Positions 43,903-52,944 of a stretch of 64,000 nucleotides of DNA are shown here, in pieces (positions within the stretch are counted from its first letter, which is position 1; every line of letters starts with the position of its first letter). This DNA comes from CAVAVT01 sp963592185 (lineage in GTDB: Bacteria; Bacillota; Negativicutes; Selenomonadales; Selenomonadaceae). The translations under genes were made by a program, and so were the position numbers. The DNA is taken from positions 1 to 64,000 of the forward strand of contig CAVAVT010000002.1 of assembly GCA_963592185.1 (NCBI GenBank), written 5' to 3'. The notes under the pieces were generated by a model. It saw only the letters and a program-made list of their open reading frames with translations, ran no database searches and was not told the DNA's origin.

Positions 43903-45006
43903 CTAAACACCCCAATTATAACGCAATTGTTCAAGTTTTGCTACTTCCTCATCTCTTTCATCCTGCAGCTGGGGACGCTGTATAAACATGGCATCACCAA
44001 AGGAGAAGAAGCGGTATTTGTCCTCTACAGCTGTTTTATATGCCTCCAGCACAAATTTTCTTCCAGCAAATGCACTTATAAGCATGATGAGCGTGGATTT
44101 TGGCAGATGAAAGTTCGTAATGATTCCATCCACGATTTTAAAATCGTATCCTGGATAAATAAATATGTCAGTCCATCCACTTTTGCCGGATATAACGCCC
44201 TCGGACTCTGCAGCAGACTCCAGTGTCCTTATGGATGTGGTACCTACAGCTATGACTCTATGACCTGCAGCCTTAGTATCCATTATCAGCTTTGCGGTTT
44301 CATCTGATATGGAATAATACTCCTTGTGCATTACATGGTCCTCTATAGTATCTACATTAACAGGTCTGAATGTGCCCAGTCCCACATGGAGAGTTACAAA
44401 TCCAAGATTAACTCCCATTGCCTCAAGTTCTGACATCTGGTCCTTGGTAAAGTGCAGCCCTGCGGTAGGGGCTGCAGCAGAGCCTTCTTCCCTATTGTAG
44501 ACAGTCTGATAACGTTCCTTATCCTCAAGTTTTTCATGAATATAAGGAGGAAGCGGAGTCTCGCCAAGGCGGTCAAGGATTTCTTCAAAAATTCCCTTGT
44601 AATCAAATCTTACGATTCTTCCGCCAAAGTCAGTATCACCAATAACCTCGCAGGAAAGTTCATCACTAAATCTTATAACATTTCCTATTCTAGCTTTTTT
44701 TCCAGGCTTTACCAGTGTCTCCCACTGATTGCCGTCCACCTCAGTCATGCGGCGAAGCAGAAATACTTCCACACGGCCGCCGGTTTTGTCCCTATGTCCA
44801 ATAAGCCTTGCCGGCATTACCCTTGTATCATTAAAAATAAGGGTATCCCCGGGTACAAGGTATTCTTTCAAGTCATAAAAATGCCTATGCTCAATGGTTT
44901 TCTCTTCCGGGTCAAGCACCATGAGCCTCGATGCATTTCTAGGCTCAATGGGAGTCTGAGCAATCCTTTCCTCTGGAAGATTATAATCAAAATCAGATAA
45001 ATGCAT
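43903..45006 (-). CDS. queA: S-adenosylmethionine:tRNA ribosyltransferase-isomerase
   Basis: QueA (367 residues) transfers and isomerises the ribosyl part of SAM to preQ1 in tRNA, giving epoxyqueuosine. Motifs [49 protein letters not shown] and [17 protein letters not shown] are typical; the normal C-terminal block ends near FGDAMFI. The last 24 residues or so go beyond this; the final part ([13 protein letters not shown]) is encoded by palindromic repeat copy C. It follows queH by 26 bases, so the last two queuosine steps are together. Confidence 0.95.
   Translation of the reverse strand: MHLSDFDYNLPEERIAQTPIEPRNASRLMVLDPEEKTIEHRHFYDLKEYLVPGDTLIFNDTRVMPARLIGHRDKTGGRVEVFLLRRMTEVDGNQWETLVKPGKKARIGNVIRFSDELSCEVIGDTDFGGRIVRFDYKGIFEEILDRLGETPLPPYIHEKLEDKERYQTVYNREEGSAAAPTAGLHFTKDQMSELEAMGVNLGFVTLHVGLGTFRPVNVDTIEDHVMHKEYYSISDETAKLIMDTKAAGHRVIAVGTTSIRTLESAAESEGVISGKSGWTDIFIYPGYDFKIVDGIITNFHLPKSTLIMLISAFAGRKFVLEAYKTAVEDKYRFFSFGDAMFIQRPQLQDERDEEVAKLEQLRYNWGV
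43915..43951 (-). repeat. Palindromic promoter repeat, copy C, inside the 3' end of queA
   Basis: The distal half AACTTGAACAATTGCGTTAT plus AAT matches copy B over about 26 bases. The proximal palindrome arm is lost: AGGAAG is followed directly by TAGCAAAAC. The element lies in frame in queA and ends 11 bases before its stop. With TATAAT at 43915-43920 but no -35, it is probably not an efficient promoter for trmL, whose RBS abuts it. Confidence 0.65.
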
Positions 45007-45032
45007 TATATTTTCTCCTCAAATAAAATATT

Positions 45033-45674
45033 TCACAGCTGGACTTTCTTTTCTGCATCAGTCAAGTTTTCTGCCTGTGTCCGCTCCAATGCCAGCCTTT
45101 TTCTTTCCTTTGCCTCTTTTTTGCGCTGTTTTCTTATCGCCTTGCTATAGCGTTCCTCTTCGCTAAAAATACAGCCGCAATAGGGCTGCCTATATAGCTC
45201 CAGCTCATGGCTTATATCGATTCCTTCCTGCCATCCGGGCCTGAAATCCTCATATAGGAATTTCACACCATAGACCTTTGCAAAATGCTCAGAGGTTTCC
45301 TTCATTAGCTCATGCTGCTGGTAAATGCTGTAAAACAGGGTAGAAGTAAAGGCATCAAACCCATTTTCTGCCGCAAATTTTGCGGTCTGATCCAGACGCC
45401 AGGTATAGCACATTCGGCATCTTCCATTTTCCACCTTTTCGGCGGACAGCGCCCTGGACAGAAAATCCCTCAACATATAATTTTCATCCGAAATTATTTC
45501 CATATTGACCTTTTCAGCAAATTCCTTTGCTGTTTTCAGCCGTTGCTCCCATTCCTTGTATGGATGGATATTCGGATTAAAAAAATAACCAACAGGCTCT
45601 ATTCCCTCTTCCCGGAGCTTTTTGACCGGATAGCATGAACAGGGGCCGCAGCACATGTGCAGCAATAATTTCAT
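45033..45674 (-). CDS. queH: Epoxyqueuosine reductase QueH
   Basis: QueH (213 residues from the chosen start) reduces epoxyqueuosine to queuosine in organisms lacking the cobalamin enzyme QueG. It shows the metal-binding CCGPCSCYPV, then ENGRCRMCYTWRL with the second cysteine pair, STLFYSIYQQHE and YCGCIFS. The C-terminal 35 residues are a highly basic, helical tail (RKQRKKEAKERKR) that may bind tRNA. ATG at 45674 with GGAGG is chosen over an in-frame ATG that overlaps the RBS. It lies between folA and queA. Confidence 0.9.
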   Translation of the reverse strand: MKLLLHMCCGPCSCYPVKKLREEGIEPVGYFFNPNIHPYKEWEQRLKTAKEFAEKVNMEIISDENYMLRDFLSRALSAEKVENGRCRMCYTWRLDQTAKFAAENGFDAFTSTLFYSIYQQHELMKETSEHFAKVYGVKFLYEDFRPGWQEGIDISHELELYRQPYCGCIFSEEERYSKAIRKQRKKEAKERKRLALERTQAENLTDAEKKVQL

Positions 45675-45700
45675 TATAATACAAACCTCCAAACATCCCT

Positions 45701-46255
45701 TTAGCCATCTTTGCGGATATGGCGCTCAAAGGACATTCCAGACAAAATTTTCTTTTCAATACATTTAAATTGGGAAATCTCCGGGAAAAATGTATCTGCC
45801 TCATAATCCCCCGGGACTCTGGTTAGCTGGATTTCATTAGTATAGGGCAGTAAAAGCCGATATATCATTTCTCCCCCTATACACCAAAACTTAATTTGGG
45901 GATAAATCCCTAAAATGAGTTGCATACAGTTTGCCAGCTCAGACAAATCTTTGCATATTAAAAAGCCATTCATAATATTGTGCCATTGCAGCAGCCCTTC
46001 TTTTCCAAACGTTCCAGAAGTTCCCTGCAGCGACCTTGACAAAACGATATTGATGCGTCCCTTTAAAGGCTCACCCAATGGCAGAGATTCCATGGTATGC
46101 CGCCCCATGATAACGGCCTGATTCATAGTCAAGTTTTTAAATCGCTTCATATCTGCTTCTATGTGTACTAGAAGCTTTCCATTTTTCCCAATACCATTTT
46201 TTTCATCTACACAGGCAATCATAGACAAGTCTTTCGGCAACTGAATCATATTCAT
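45701..46255 (-). CDS. folA: Dihydrofolate reductase
   Basis: The 184-residue protein reduces dihydrofolate with NADPH. It shows MIACVDEKNGIGKNGKLLVH, the substrate-binding aspartate in HIEADMKRFKNLT, the NADPH motif VIMGRHTMESLP, and WCIGGEMIYRLLLPY. The usual L-P-W before the active-site loop is L-L-V here, a variant seen in other Firmicutes sequences I know of. It overlaps folB by four bases (ATGA) and closes the five-gene folate cluster. Confidence 0.9.
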   Translation of the reverse strand: MNMIQLPKDLSMIACVDEKNGIGKNGKLLVHIEADMKRFKNLTMNQAVIMGRHTMESLPLGEPLKGRINIVLSRSLQGTSGTFGKEGLLQWHNIMNGFLICKDLSELANCMQLILGIYPQIKFWCIGGEMIYRLLLPYTNEIQLTRVPGDYEADTFFPEISQFKCIEKKILSGMSFERHIRKDG

Positions 46256-46614
46256 ACACGTCTCCTATGAATTGTTATAGACACATCCTTAAATTTTCCA
46301 TTAATAGGCGCTTCCGGCTTGTGTACTGTAACTTTTTGCTCCAATACAAGATTCTGCTCCCGGAACACAGTCTCAGCAATTCGCTCTGCCAATGTTTCTA
46401 TAAGATTTACTGGGCTGCCCTCAACAATTTTCCTTATAGAATCAGATACCTCTGCATAATTTACAGTTTTCGTTAAATCGTCTGTCCGTCCAGCCTCTAA
46501 AAGCTCCAGATACAGGGAAATATCTACAATAAAGGGCTGGGGCTTTATGCGTTCCTCTGGAAGACAGCCATGACAGCTATAACATTCTATACCAGTTATA
46601 TTTATCTCGTCCAT
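46252..46614 (-). CDS. folB: Dihydroneopterin aldolase
   Basis: FolB (120 residues) cleaves dihydroneopterin to 6-hydroxymethyl-dihydropterin. INITGIECYSCHGCLPEERI holds the conserved glutamate region, VNYAEVSDSIRKIVEG and LIETLAERIAE follow, and the active-site lysine is in VTVHKPEAPI. The order folE-folK-folP-folB-folA with overlaps or gaps below 20 bases marks a single operon. Confidence 0.95.
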   Translation of the reverse strand: MDEINITGIECYSCHGCLPEERIKPQPFIVDISLYLELLEAGRTDDLTKTVNYAEVSDSIRKIVEGSPVNLIETLAERIAETVFREQNLVLEQKVTVHKPEAPINGKFKDVSITIHRRRV

Positions 46615-46620
46615 AACCGG

Positions 46621-47469
46621 TCAGCACCTTCCCTCTATAATATCAATCATCCTGCACATGCGCGCAATGGGCTTAACATCGTGTACCCTTACGATATCTG
46701 CGCCATGTAATACACCATAAACACAGGCAGCTCCAGTAGCCTCCATGCGCTCCTCCACTGGAAGATTCATAGTTGCCCCGATAAAGCTTTTGCGGCTTGC
46801 CCCTAAAAGCATGGGATATTTTTTGCCATCAATTTCCAAAAGCTCCTCCTGACGTCTGAGGGCTTCAAGATTCCCCTCAACGTCCTTTCCAAAACCAATT
46901 CCCGGATCAAGAATTATATTGTTATCGTCAAGTCCCTGTTCCTTTGCAATGCTTATGGACCTGCGGAAAAAATCACGCATGGACTCAATCATATCCCCAT
47001 CATAAACCTTGGAGTCCTGATTGTGCATAACTATCACGGGCAAATTATATTTTGCCGCCACCTGCGCCATTTGCCCTGGCTCATCCTCATACTGAAGACC
47101 CCATATGTCGTTAAGGATATTGACACCTTCTTTTACAGCCAGCTCTGCGGTTTTTGCCTTAAAAGTATCTATTGAAATGGGGACTGGACATTCCTTCACC
47201 AATCTGCCCAGGAATGGACTAAGACGCTCCCACTCATCTTCCGCTGACATTTTCTGGAATCCCGGACGGCTTGACTCCGCCCCGATATCAATAATATCCG
47301 CACCGTCTTCTACCATCTGCTCCATATGCTTTAAAGCCGTATCAATTGTATTCCACTTTCCCCCATCCGAAAATGAGTCTGGAGTTACATTTAAAATTCC
47401 CATTATAAGGGTTTTATTTCCCAGTTCTAATTTTTTTCCATCACTGAACTCATATTTTCTTGCCAGCAT
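46621..47469 (-). CDS. folP: Dihydropteroate synthase
   Basis: FolP (282 residues) condenses hydroxymethyl-dihydropterin pyrophosphate with p-aminobenzoate and is the sulfonamide target. Signatures are MGILNVTPDSFSDGGKW, DIIDIGAESSRPG, INDIWGLQ, IILDPGIGFGKD and LLGASRKSFIG. It ends seven bases before folB and starts 15 bases after folK. Confidence 0.96.
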   Translation of the reverse strand: MLARKYEFSDGKKLELGNKTLIMGILNVTPDSFSDGGKWNTIDTALKHMEQMVEDGADIIDIGAESSRPGFQKMSAEDEWERLSPFLGRLVKECPVPISIDTFKAKTAELAVKEGVNILNDIWGLQYEDEPGQMAQVAAKYNLPVIVMHNQDSKVYDGDMIESMRDFFRRSISIAKEQGLDDNNIILDPGIGFGKDVEGNLEALRRQEELLEIDGKKYPMLLGASRKSFIGATMNLPVEERMEATGAACVYGVLHGADIVRVHDVKPIARMCRMIDIIEGRC

Positions 47470-47484
47470 GTATACACCCGCTTT

Positions 47485-47997
47485 TTAATACCAATTATCT
47501 TTAACGTACAGCTTTATTCCCTGCTTCAAGATTTCTGCTCTATCGCAAAGTTCTTGCAAAGGTATGTCGTGTATTGCCATATCCGGAGCAATTTCCTTAA
47601 GAGGAACAAGCACAAATGCCCTTTCCGCAATATATGGATGTGGTATTTTGAGCTGCTCCGTATGGGATTCAAAGCCTTCCATTAACAGGATATCAACATC
47701 AATCGTTCTAGCACCCCAATGCTCATGCCTCACACGTCCCAAATTTTTCTCTATTTTCTGGCATTCCAGCAGCAGGGATTCTGGGGCAAGTTCTGTGGAA
47801 AGCTCTACAACGGCATTTAAAAATGGAGGCTGATCTGTCTTTCCCCATGGGGCTGTTTCATATAGTCCTGAAACAGCTTTTACCAAAGTCCCCGGCATTT
47901 CTCCAAGAAGGCGTACAGCCTTTGCCATTGTTGCCTGACGGTCCCCAAGATTTGCTCCTATACTCAAAAAACAGCTTTTTTTACTGATACGTTCCAT
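47485..47997 (-). CDS. folK: 2-amino-4-hydroxy-6-hydroxymethyldihydropteridine diphosphokinase
   Basis: FolK (170 residues) transfers pyrophosphate from ATP to 6-hydroxymethyl-dihydropterin. FLSIGANLGDRQATMAKAV, YETAPWGKTDQPPFLNAVV and RHEHWGARTIDVDILLMEG, with the metal aspartates in DVDIL, are all present. It sits between folE and folP. Confidence 0.95.
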   Translation of the reverse strand: MERISKKSCFLSIGANLGDRQATMAKAVRLLGEMPGTLVKAVSGLYETAPWGKTDQPPFLNAVVELSTELAPESLLLECQKIEKNLGRVRHEHWGARTIDVDILLMEGFESHTEQLKIPHPYIAERAFVLVPLKEIAPDMAIHDIPLQELCDRAEILKQGIKLYVKDNWY

Positions 47998-48007
47998 GTA
48001 ACAATTC

Positions 48008-48577
48008 CTATAACTCGTTTTTATCCAAAAGCTTCATGGCCTGTCTGCAAAGCAATGAATCCTCCTGAAATACCCCCAGGCTCTTAGAGGTAATCGTACT
48101 GGTATCATTGGCAATTTCGCCATGCATTGCCATGCAGAGCTGATGTGCCTCCACCACAACTAGTACGCCCTCAGCATCAAGACCTTTTTCGATTTCCTGT
48201 GCAATCATTGATGTGAGCCGCTCCTGCAGCTGGGGCTGATGGGATATACATTCCACCAGCTTTGTAAATTTCCCGAATCCGGCAACCCTGCCATTTTTAG
48301 GAATATATGCAATACTCACTGAGCCGAAAAAGGGCAGCAGATGGTGCTCGCATATGGAGTGAAACGGAATATTTCTTACCGCTACGATTCCGTCAGATTC
48401 CACATCAAAAAGCTCTCCCCAGATTTCCTCCGGCTTCTTATCCATTCCGCTAAATAGATAGCCGAAAAGTGCTGCCACACGTTCAGGGGTTTTCTCCATA
48501 TCCCTTTCATTCAAGTCCACGCCCACAGCCTCAAGGAAATCCCTCATTGCCGCAATTGCCTTTTCTTTATTTTTCAA
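48008..48577 (-). CDS. folE: GTP cyclohydrolase I
   Basis: FolE (189 residues) converts GTP to 7,8-dihydroneopterin triphosphate, the shared precursor of folate and of queuosine via QueD. The zinc ligands lie in FHSICEHHLLPFFGSVSIAY and in AHQLCMAMHG; GRVAGFGKFTKLVE and PQLQERLTSMIA are typical. It heads the folate genes, 27 bases after ruvB. Confidence 0.96.
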   Translation of the reverse strand: MKNKEKAIAAMRDFLEAVGVDLNERDMEKTPERVAALFGYLFSGMDKKPEEIWGELFDVESDGIVAVRNIPFHSICEHHLLPFFGSVSIAYIPKNGRVAGFGKFTKLVECISHQPQLQERLTSMIAQEIEKGLDAEGVLVVVEAHQLCMAMHGEIANDTSTITSKSLGVFQEDSLLCRQAMKLLDKNEL

Positions 48578-48604
48578 ATATGCCCACCCCTATCATTAGG
48601 TTAA

Positions 48605-49609
48605 TCATTCAGGATAAGCGATTCCCATATGCTCGTATCCAGCCCTTGTAACCAATCGTCCCCGGGGCGTTCGGTTGATAAATCCCAGCTGTAAAAGATA
48701 CGGCTCATATACATCCTCTATGGTATCAGTTTCCTCACTGATAGCCGCAGCAAGGGTATCAAGACCCACCGGTCCTCCGCCAAACTTCCGAATCATAGTA
48801 TCAAGCATACGCCTGTCGGTATGGTCAAGACCAATCTTGTCAACCTCCAAAAGCCCCAGTGCTCTATCCGCCAGCACAGCGGTAATAATACCTTCGCCGC
48901 TGACCTGGGCAAAATCCCTTACACGCTTTAACAGACGATTGGCTATACGTGGGGTTCCCCTTGACCTTCTGGCAATCTCCTCTGCCCCAGCTTCATCTAT
49001 GCTTACGTTCAAAATATCGGCAGCTCTGACGATGATATGCTTCAGCGCCTCCGGCTTATAATATTCAAGTCTTGATATTACACCAAAGCGGTCTCTCAGC
49101 GGTGCCGCCAAGGCTCCAGCCCGAGTTGTTGCTCCTATCAATGTAAAGGGCGCTATATCAAGTCTTATGGATCTGGCACTTGGGCCCTTGCCGATAACAA
49201 TGTCCAAAGCAAAATCCTCCATTGCCGAATAGAGAATTTCTTCTATATTATGGGATAGTCTATGAATCTCATCAATAAATAGCACGTCATGCTCCTGAAG
49301 ATTTGTAAGAATTGCTGCCAAATCTCCCTGACGTCCGATTGCAGGACCTGATGTAACTCTGAAATTTACGCCCATTTCATTTGCAATAATGCCAGCTAGG
49401 GTGGTTTTCCCTAATCCCGGGGGACCATATAGTAAAACGTGGTCCAACGCCTCGCCCCTTGAAAGGGCGGCCTTTACAAAGACTGACAGATTTTCCTTGA
49501 CCTTGTCCTGTCCGATATATTCCATCAGCCTTCTAGGTCTAAGGCTGTACTGCCATCCATCAGCTGGCTGTTCATCCATAGCCACTATACGGCCTTCCTG
49601 TTCTTCCAC
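48605..49609 (-). CDS. ruvB: Holliday junction branch migration helicase RuvB
   Basis: RuvB (334 residues) is the AAA+ motor that drives branch migration. [20 protein letters not shown], Walker [17 protein letters not shown], Walker [11 protein letters not shown], sensor 1 [11 protein letters not shown] and the C-terminal winged helix ending [12 protein letters not shown] are present. It starts three bases after ruvA. Confidence 0.98.
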   Translation of the reverse strand: MEEQEGRIVAMDEQPADGWQYSLRPRRLMEYIGQDKVKENLSVFVKAALSRGEALDHVLLYGPPGLGKTTLAGIIANEMGVNFRVTSGPAIGRQGDLAAILTNLQEHDVLFIDEIHRLSHNIEEILYSAMEDFALDIVIGKGPSARSIRLDIAPFTLIGATTRAGALAAPLRDRFGVISRLEYYKPEALKHIIVRAADILNVSIDEAGAEEIARRSRGTPRIANRLLKRVRDFAQVSGEGIITAVLADRALGLLEVDKIGLDHTDRRMLDTMIRKFGGGPVGLDTLAAAISEETDTIEDVYEPYLLQLGFINRTPRGRLVTRAGYEHMGIAYPE

Positions 49610-49612
49610 GAT

Positions 49613-50215
49613 TTACCTCCCTCCTGCAAATTCCCTTAAAGCAAATTTGATTAAAGCCTGAGTATCTGTAATATTTCCTGCTTTTTGGATAACAGGCATT
49701 ATTTCCTGCTGTGAATACCCAAGAGCAATCAGAGCATCTACAGCCTCAGATTCATAATCTCCCGGCAGAATTACATCAACGCTTTCCTCACTGAACATAT
49801 CCGTCTCGCCAATATCCGCTGAAAGCTTATCCTTTAATTCAAGGATTAAACGCTCTGCGGATTTTTTGCCTATTCCCGGAAGTTTCGTAAGCACCGAGGA
49901 CTGTTTCTGACGAATAGCGATGCAAAGCGCTTCTACCGTTATAGCGGAAAGTATTCCCATGGCGACCTTAGGACCGATTCCTGATACAGAAATAAGCTGC
50001 TGAAACAGATTGTATTCATGCTGTGAAAGAAAACCATACAGCTGTATGGCATCCTCACGGACGGATGTATGTACAAAGAACTCCGCCTCTCCGCCAATGG
50101 AGAGCTTCCCTCTGGCTGATTCAGTAATAAAAACTCGGTAGCCAACACCATTTACATCAAGGAGACAATAGCCAGTCATAAAGCATTTAATATTTCCATG
50201 TAGATAGCCTATCAT
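49613..50215 (-). CDS. ruvA: Holliday junction DNA helicase subunit RuvA
   Basis: RuvA (200 residues) binds the junction and loads RuvB. The OB-fold start IGYLHGNIKCF, YGFLSQHEYNLFQQLISVSG with the helix-hairpin-helix motifs GIGPKVAMGIL and LPGIGKKSAERLILEL, and the C-terminal RuvB-binding domain (ALIALGYSQQEI) are clear. Tandem ATGs at 50218 and 50215 are both possible; the second gives the usual start. Confidence 0.97.
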   Translation of the reverse strand: MIGYLHGNIKCFMTGYCLLDVNGVGYRVFITESARGKLSIGGEAEFFVHTSVREDAIQLYGFLSQHEYNLFQQLISVSGIGPKVAMGILSAITVEALCIAIRQKQSSVLTKLPGIGKKSAERLILELKDKLSADIGETDMFSEESVDVILPGDYESEAVDALIALGYSQQEIMPVIQKAGNITDTQALIKFALREFAGGR

Positions 50216-50228
50216 CATTTTCTCCTTA

Positions 50229-50726
50229 TTATGACAACTGATTACGAAAAGCCGGGCTGTTCATACAGTAGGTTGTGCAGATTCCAACAGCTAAGGCATC
50301 CGCCACATCATCCGGCTTGGGAGGCTTTGGCAGATTCAAAAGCCGTGTGACCATGTAAATCACCTGCTGCTTCGTTGCTGTACCATAGCCAGTTACAGCC
50401 TGTTTTACCTGCAGGGGAGTACGTTCCACCAACTGAATACCATTTTTCGCTGCTGCAAGAAGCACCACACCTCTTGCCTGTCCTACAGGTATTGCTGTGG
50501 TAACATTCCGGTTGAAAAAAAGCTGCTCCACGCCCATTACATCAGGATGATATTTTTTTATCAGCTCGTCAAGACTGTCATATATGGTCATGAGTCTGTC
50601 CTCCACCCGTGCCTTTGGGCTTGTGGTAATGGCACCATACTCATGGGCAATAAGCCTGCTGCCTTTTTCCTCTACAAATCCATAGCCGCAGATTGCGGTT
50701 CCAGGATCTATTCCCAATGCTAACAT
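50229..50726 (-). CDS. ruvC: Crossover junction endodeoxyribonuclease RuvC
   Basis: RuvC (165 residues) resolves Holliday junctions. Catalytic acids lie in [13 protein letters not shown], in [14 protein letters not shown] and in the C-terminal [12 protein letters not shown] at 50726, with GGGAG seven bases upstream, gives the normal N-terminus; a reading frame open back to 50786 adds 20 hydrophobic residues foreign to the family. First gene of ruvC-ruvA-ruvB, after the yebC terminator. Confidence 0.96.
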   Translation of the reverse strand: MLALGIDPGTAICGYGFVEEKGSRLIAHEYGAITTSPKARVEDRLMTIYDSLDELIKKYHPDVMGVEQLFFNRNVTTAIPVGQARGVVLLAAAKNGIQLVERTPLQVKQAVTGYGTATKQQVIYMVTRLLNLPKPPKPDDVADALAVGICTTYCMNSPAFRNQLS

Positions 50727-50753
50727 TGATTCACTCCCAGAAAATCCATATCC

Positions 50754-50811
50754 AAAAAACAAGGCCGCAGCACAAAAGCCGTCCATAGTTGAACGGCTAC
50801 GTGCGGCAGCC
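50754..50811 (-). terminator. Terminator after yebC
   Basis: An inner perfect stem AGCCGT/ACGGCT and an outer imperfect stem (GGCTGCCGCAC with GTGCTGCGGCC) are followed by TTGTTTTTT on the minus strand. It lies between yebC and ruvC, so ruvCAB may have its own unrecognised promoter or depend on readthrough. Confidence 0.75.
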
Positions 50812-50824
50812 TCATCTTAGTTCA

Positions 50825-51556
50825 TTATTCCTCGTCTATGTCGTAATTGCTGTAGACATTCTGAACATCATCATGCTCTTCCAGAGCATCAATGAGTGTA
50901 ATCATCTTGTCTGCATCTGCACCTTCAAGGTGAACCGTATTATCCGGAACCATGGTAATCTCTGCGGATGCCGTCTCAATACCCTTTGCTTCCAGTGCCT
51001 CAGAAACTGCATCGAAATCCTCCGGAGCAGCAGTAATTTCAAAGGAATCATCCTCAGCCTTGAAATCCTCTGCACCAGCCTCAAGAACCAGTTCCATAAG
51101 CTCATCTTCGTTATCGTAGCTTTCCTTATCTACAATGAAAACAGCCTTCTGCTTGAACATCCAGCCTACACAGCCAGTCTCGCCCATGTTTCCGCCGTAC
51201 TTGGAGAAGAGGTGGCGTACATCAGCTGCTGTACGGTTGCGGTTATCAGTCATGATATCCAGCATAACAGCGGAACCGCCAGGACCATAACCCTCATATA
51301 CCAATTCTTCGTAATTGCTACCCTCAGTAGCTCCCAGACCCTTCTGGATTGCTCTCTGGATGTTGTCCTTAGGTATATTGTTGGCCTTAGCTTTAGACAA
51401 AGCAAGCTTCAGACGCATATTGCCGGTGGGATCTCCGCCGCCCATACGTACAGCAATGGTGATTTCACGGCCAATCTTGGTAGTGATTTTACCTCTGATT
51501 GCATCATTTGCGCCTTTTTTTCTCTTGATATTTGCCCACTTGGAATGTCCTGACAT
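50825..51556 (-). CDS. yebC: YebC/PmpR family protein
   Basis: The 243-residue protein belongs to the YebC family, long annotated as transcription regulators and more recently linked in some bacteria to translation of proline-rich stretches. SGHSKWANIKRKKGANDAIR, MRLKLALSKAKANNIPKDNI and GPGGSAVMLDIMTDNRNRTA are hallmark segments. The start at 51556 (AGGAG ten bases upstream) is preferred to an in-frame TTG two codons earlier. It lies directly before ruvC, a widely conserved neighbourhood, but is transcriptionally separated by a terminator. Confidence 0.95.
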   Translation of the reverse strand: MSGHSKWANIKRKKGANDAIRGKITTKIGREITIAVRMGGGDPTGNMRLKLALSKAKANNIPKDNIQRAIQKGLGATEGSNYEELVYEGYGPGGSAVMLDIMTDNRNRTAADVRHLFSKYGGNMGETGCVGWMFKQKAVFIVDKESYDNEDELMELVLEAGAEDFKAEDDSFEITAAPEDFDAVSEALEAKGIETASAEITMVPDNTVHLEGADADKMITLIDALEEHDDVQNVYSNYDIDEE

Positions 51557-51635
51557 TAACAAACCGCTCCTTTTATATATAAAGTGTATATCTAAATAAT
51601 AAGTCTCCCCATATCAATAAGGATAGACTAACGAT

Positions 51636-51664
51636 AGTTTAGCATATTTGACGGTATTTGTCAT
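51636..51664 (-). promoter_or_regulatory. Promoter of yebC
   Basis: ATGACA (51659-51664), a 17-base spacer and TAAACT (51636-51641), about 80 bases before the yebC start. Confidence 0.55.
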
Positions 51665-51685
51665 TTCTGCACTATCGAATAATGC

Positions 51686-52906
51686 TTATGCCTGTGAAAG
51701 ACGATAATATTTCTTTTTTCCCTTTTTAACAATTGCAGAACCGTCAGTGAAGTCTTCAGCCTGAAGAAGTCTGTCCGGATCCTGAACCTTCTGGTCGTTC
51801 AATGAAAGACCGTTTTGCTGAATCAGCCTGCGGCCTTCGCTCTTGGATGCAAAAACCTTATTCTCTGTCAAAATATCCAGAAGCTTAGAACCAATCTTTT
51901 CATTTCCAATCTCAATAGTTGGAATATCTGCACTTATGCCGTTTCCACCAAACATGGACTCTGCTGCAGCCTTTGCTTTTTCAGCCTCTTCCTGACCATG
52001 AACAATCTTTGTAACCTCATACGCCAATACAGCCTTTGCTTCATTGATTGCCTGATCCTTCAAGCTGCCAAGGCGGTGAACCTCCTCCATCGGAAGGAAG
52101 GTAAGCAGAGCGAGGCATTTTTCCACATCCGCATCGTCAACATTTCTCCAATACTGATAGAACTCGTATGGAGAAGTCTTTTCTGCATCCAGCCAAAGCG
52201 CACCGCCAGCTGTCTTGCCCATCTTCTTACCGTCACTCTTGGTAAGCAGCTTGTTGGTAAGACCATAAACAGCTGTACTGCTCTTGCGGCGGCAAAGCTC
52301 TACTCCGGCAATGATATTTGACCACTGGTCATCTCCACCCATCTCAAGACGGCAGCCATAACGGCGGTTAAGCTCAAGGAAATCATAAGCCTGCATTACC
52401 ATGTAGTTGAATTCCAAGAAGGTCAGACCCTTGTCCCATCTTGACTTATAGCACTCTGCTGCAAGCATTCTGTTTACAGTAAAATCTGCACCAACATCAC
52501 GAAGAAGCTCTATATAGTTCAACTTTCTCAGCCAGTCTCCATTGTTTACCATAACAGCCTTGCCATCACTGAAATCGATAAAACGGGCAATCTGCTTTTT
52601 AAAGCATTCGCAGTTGTGCTCAATTATCTCATCAGTAAGCATCTGGCGCATATCAGTTCTGCCGGAGGGATCTCCAACAGTTCCTGTTCCTCCGCCAACA
52701 AGGCAGATGGGACGATGTCCGGCACGCTGCATATGTGCCATGGCCATCAATGCTATAAAATGACCTGCATGAAGGCTGTCAGCTGTCGGGTCAAAGCCTA
52801 TGTAAAAGCTCACACATTCCTTATCAAAAAGCTCTCTCAGCTCCTCTTCATTGGTGCACTGCGCTACAAATCCGCGCTCCTTAAGTGTATCAAAAACATT
52901 TGCCAA
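51686..52906 (-). CDS. tyrS: Tyrosyl-tRNA synthetase
   Basis: TyrRS (406 residues) charges tRNA-Tyr. It is the TyrZ-like class I type with the HIGH motif HAGH in [16 protein letters not shown], the KMSKS-like KMGKT in [13 protein letters not shown], and a C-terminal S4 domain (about 345-400, [20 protein letters not shown]). No T-box leader is possible, since the PBP1A gene ends only 38 bases upstream. Confidence 0.96.
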   Translation of the reverse strand: MANVFDTLKERGFVAQCTNEEELRELFDKECVSFYIGFDPTADSLHAGHFIALMAMAHMQRAGHRPICLVGGGTGTVGDPSGRTDMRQMLTDEIIEHNCECFKKQIARFIDFSDGKAVMVNNGDWLRKLNYIELLRDVGADFTVNRMLAAECYKSRWDKGLTFLEFNYMVMQAYDFLELNRRYGCRLEMGGDDQWSNIIAGVELCRRKSSTAVYGLTNKLLTKSDGKKMGKTAGGALWLDAEKTSPYEFYQYWRNVDDADVEKCLALLTFLPMEEVHRLGSLKDQAINEAKAVLAYEVTKIVHGQEEAEKAKAAAESMFGGNGISADIPTIEIGNEKIGSKLLDILTENKVFASKSEGRRLIQQNGLSLNDQKVQDPDRLLQAEDFTDGSAIVKKGKKKYYRLSQA

Positions 52907-52944
52907 TTGTCTCTCTCCATTCTATTCTTGGTAAAAGTTATTTA

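Noticed and set aside
45701..46255. Trimethoprim-resistance-type dihydrofolate reductase
   Set aside because: The unusual L-L-V in place of L-P-W is a variant I associate with ordinary chromosomal Firmicutes enzymes, and the gene is embedded in a complete folate operon, so nothing supports an acquired resistance gene.
52907..52944. T-box leader for tyrS
   Set aside because: Only 38 bases separate the PBP1A stop from tyrS, far too few; leaders of ilvE and the hom operon are also too short.
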